Positions 4,920 to 6,267 of a stretch of 6,267 nt of DNA are shown piece after piece. The notes under the pieces were generated by a model, which ran no database searches, was not told where the DNA came from, and saw only the letters and a list, made by a program, of their open reading frames with translations. Positions within the stretch are counted from its first letter, which is position 1. Each line of letters starts with the position of its first letter. Where the stretch lies: NCBI GenBank assembly GCA_938008925.1, contig CALLIQ010000615.1:1-6267 (forward strand), in the 5' to 3' direction. The DNA comes from an uncultured Acidimicrobiales bacterium (GTDB lineage Bacteria; Actinomycetota; Acidimicrobiia; Acidimicrobiales; SZUA-35). The position numbers and the translations under genes were made by a program.

Positions 4920-5878
4920 CGGCGCTCGATCGCTTCCAGCCGTTCTTGCTGGTGGCCTCGATCGCAGCCGGGCTCGGGCTTCACCAGCTCGCGCCCGGCG
5001 TAGCGTCGGCGTCGGGTCCGGTGGTGTCGATCGGGGTCTTCGTCCTGATCGCCGTCGTGATGCTCGGGCTCGACGTGGCCACGGTCGCTGGATCGTTCCG
5101 GCACCGACGGTTCCTCGCCATCGCCGTCGGGCTGAACTTCGTGATCAACCCAGCGCTCGCGTGGGCGTTGGGTCGGATCTTCCTCTCCGGGCAGCCCGAC
5201 CTCCGAGTGGGTCTCCTGTTGTTTCTGGTGACGCCGTGCATTGGTTGGTACCTGATCTTCACCGAACTCGCCGGCGGCGACACCGGCCTCGGCGTGAGCC
5301 TTCTCGGCGTGAACGTCGTGCTGCAGGTCTTGCTGCTGCCGCTCTATCTGTTCCTCTTCGAAGGGCGAGCGGCCGGTGTCGAGATCGGCGGCATCGTCGT
5401 CAGCATCGCCACGTTCCTGGTGGGGCCAGCGTTGCTGGCTGCAGCGGTTCGGGCTCTCACTGGTCGGAGCGGCTTGCCGATCGACGAGGTGCTCGAGGTC
5501 GTCGACCGGTTCTACGTCAAGACGGTGGCGCTCGTCGCGGTGATCGTCGCAATGTTCGCATCGCAGGCTCAGCTGATCCTCGACAACCCGACCGTCGTGC
5601 TTCGCCTCGTCGTGCCGATGATCGCCTTCTTCGTCGTCGCATTCGTCGTGGCGATCGTCGTTGCGGCCCGAGCCTCGCTTCCCGATGATCAGACGGCGTT
5701 GCTCGTGTTCACCACGACGTCTCGGAACTCCGAAGCCTCGCTCGCCATCGCAGCGACCGCGTTCGCGAGCCCGTTGGTCGCGCTGACCGTCGTCGTCGGT
5801 CCTGTGATCGAACTGCCGCTGCTGGTGTTGATGGTGCGAGCGCTCAACCGGCTCGCAGGCGCTCCAGCGTCTCGGTGA
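4916..5878 (+). CDS. acr3: Acr3-like arsenite efflux permease
   Basis: A 320-residue membrane protein of the bile/arsenite/riboflavin transporter superfamily with about ten transmembrane helices. The one cysteine in the protein, Cys108 in LVTPCIGWYLIFTELAGGD, matches the essential helix-4 cysteine of Acr3 arsenite permeases. FTTTSRNSEASLAIAATAF holds Glu273, matching the conserved helix-9 acidic residue, and GPVIELPLLVLM matches the family's last helix. It should export As(III) from the cytoplasm. The GTG at 4916 was chosen because it overlaps the arsI stop (GTGA) and opens directly on helix 1; a longer frame from 4853 begins with a non-membrane Arg/Cys-rich shadow of the arsI tail. It is somewhat shorter than many Acr3 proteins (about 350 residues or more). 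Export of the As(III) made by the upstream lyase is the obvious joint role. Its 3' end overlaps the convergent CoxM-like gene by 35 bp. Confidence 0.88.
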   Translation: MTALDRFQPFLLVASIAAGLGLHQLAPGVASASGPVVSIGVFVLIAVVMLGLDVATVAGSFRHRRFLAIAVGLNFVINPALAWALGRIFLSGQPDLRVGLLLFLVTPCIGWYLIFTELAGGDTGLGVSLLGVNVVLQVLLLPLYLFLFEGRAAGVEIGGIVVSIATFLVGPALLAAAVRALTGRSGLPIDEVLEVVDRFYVKTVALVAVIVAMFASQAQLILDNPTVVLRLVVPMIAFFVVAFVVAIVVAARASLPDDQTALLVFTTTSRNSEASLAIAATAFASPLVALTVVVGPVIELPLLVLMVRALNRLAGAPASR

Positions 5879-6267
5879 CGGTCGCGGCGATGAGGTCGAC
5901 CTTGTAACCGGTCTCGGGCAGCGGGTTCGCGCCATCGGTGCAGGCGGCCGCAGCCGTTGCGATCGTGGCGTCGTCGAGGACGGAACCGATGAGCGTCGGT
6001 TCGATGGCCGACATGCGAAGCGGCACGGTGGCAACGCCGCCGATGGCGAGTGCGCAATCGGTGACGGTGTCGCCGTCGAAGCGGGCGCGCACCACGGCCT
6101 CGACGAGCGGCCACTCCGCCTCGAAGCGACTGATCGACCGGAAGTAGGCCCCGCGCTCGTCGGGCCAGCCGTCGGCGATCTCGATGCTCGCGATCACCTC
6201 GCCAGGACCGAGTTGATGATCTCGAGTGGCGTCGGTCCCGTCACCGAGCACCTCGTCGAGCGAACGG
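5844..6267 (-). CDS. CoxM-like FAD-binding subunit (partial, C-terminal)
   Basis: The last 140 or so residues of a medium, FAD-binding subunit of a molybdenum hydroxylase (xanthine dehydrogenase / aerobic CO dehydrogenase family), cut by the right edge. The frame is open through the edge, beginning RSLDEVLGDGTDATRDHQ. Diagnostic features are LGPGEVIASIEI, the CO-dehydrogenase flavoprotein C-terminal domain with AYFRSISRFEAEWPLVEAVVRARFDG, and TDCALAIGGVATVPLRM. Full proteins are near 290 residues, so about half is missing. A GTG at 6251 is internal and not the start. This subunit passes electrons from the molybdenum site and Fe-S subunit onward via FAD; the substrate cannot be told without the large subunit. 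It is convergent with the acr3-like gene and probably unrelated to the arsenic module. Confidence 0.85.
   Translation of the reverse strand, partial: RSLDEVLGDGTDATRDHQLGPGEVIASIEIADGWPDERGAYFRSISRFEAEWPLVEAVVRARFDGDTVTDCALAIGGVATVPLRMSAIEPTLIGSVLDDATIATAAAACTDGANPLPETGYKVDLIAATVTETLERLRAG

Noticed and set aside
4814..6034. Minus-strand open frame of 406 codons opposite the acr3-like gene
   Set aside because: Highly charged, low-complexity translation without motifs, fully antisense to a recognisable permease; a by-product of high GC content.
5689..6114. Minus-strand frame of 141 codons near the right end
   Set aside because: Arg/His-rich shadow in a different frame from the clearly recognisable CoxM-like protein.

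Overview
The window is GC-rich, densely packed chromosomal DNA. Genes are short-spaced or overlapping, GTG starts overlap upstream stops (GTGA, used twice), and one transcript looks leaderless. Together with a Tat-exported protein carrying a Thr/Ser-rich linker and an ArsI/CadI-type enzyme, this points to a high-GC actinobacterium. An Acidimicrobiia-like lineage is only a guess, since no rRNA or other phylogenetic marker is present.

Layout, left to right. (1) Minus strand, 20-1406: a Tat-exported DUF2271 protein and a PepSY-type membrane protein overlapping by 8 bp, a probable envelope redox pair. (2) Plus strand, 1507-1893: a MerR-family regulator behind a textbook MerR promoter (19-bp spacer filled by a perfect 20-bp palindrome) that seems to give a leaderless mRNA. 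(3) Minus strand, 4094 down to 1842: an operon of an ArsR-type repressor, an FMN/F420 split-barrel (PPOX-like) protein and a DHA2-type MFS exporter. (4) Plus strand, 4155-5878, divergent from arsR: an ArsI-type C-As lyase fused to a C-terminal rhodanese domain, then an Acr3-like arsenite permease. (5) Minus strand, from 5844 to the right edge: the C-terminal half of a CoxM-like FAD subunit of a molybdenum hydroxylase.

The core is a divergent arsenic module. ArsR probably binds an inverted repeat covering the -10 elements of both divergent promoters. When arsenicals bind ArsR, both arms would be expressed: ArsI would split trivalent organoarsenicals to As(III), and Acr3 would expel As(III). 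The other arm adds a flavin/deazaflavin-type protein and an MFS pump, which is unusual for ars operons and may extend the system to organoarsenicals or redox variants. The ArsI-rhodanese fusion is the most unusual single element.

There is no gene-free stretch above 300 bases. The only real intergenic spaces are 1407-1506 and 4095-4154, and both hold promoters and operators. No tRNA, rRNA, CRISPR, insertion sequence or convincing terminator was seen. Both convergent gene pairs overlap at their 3' ends.
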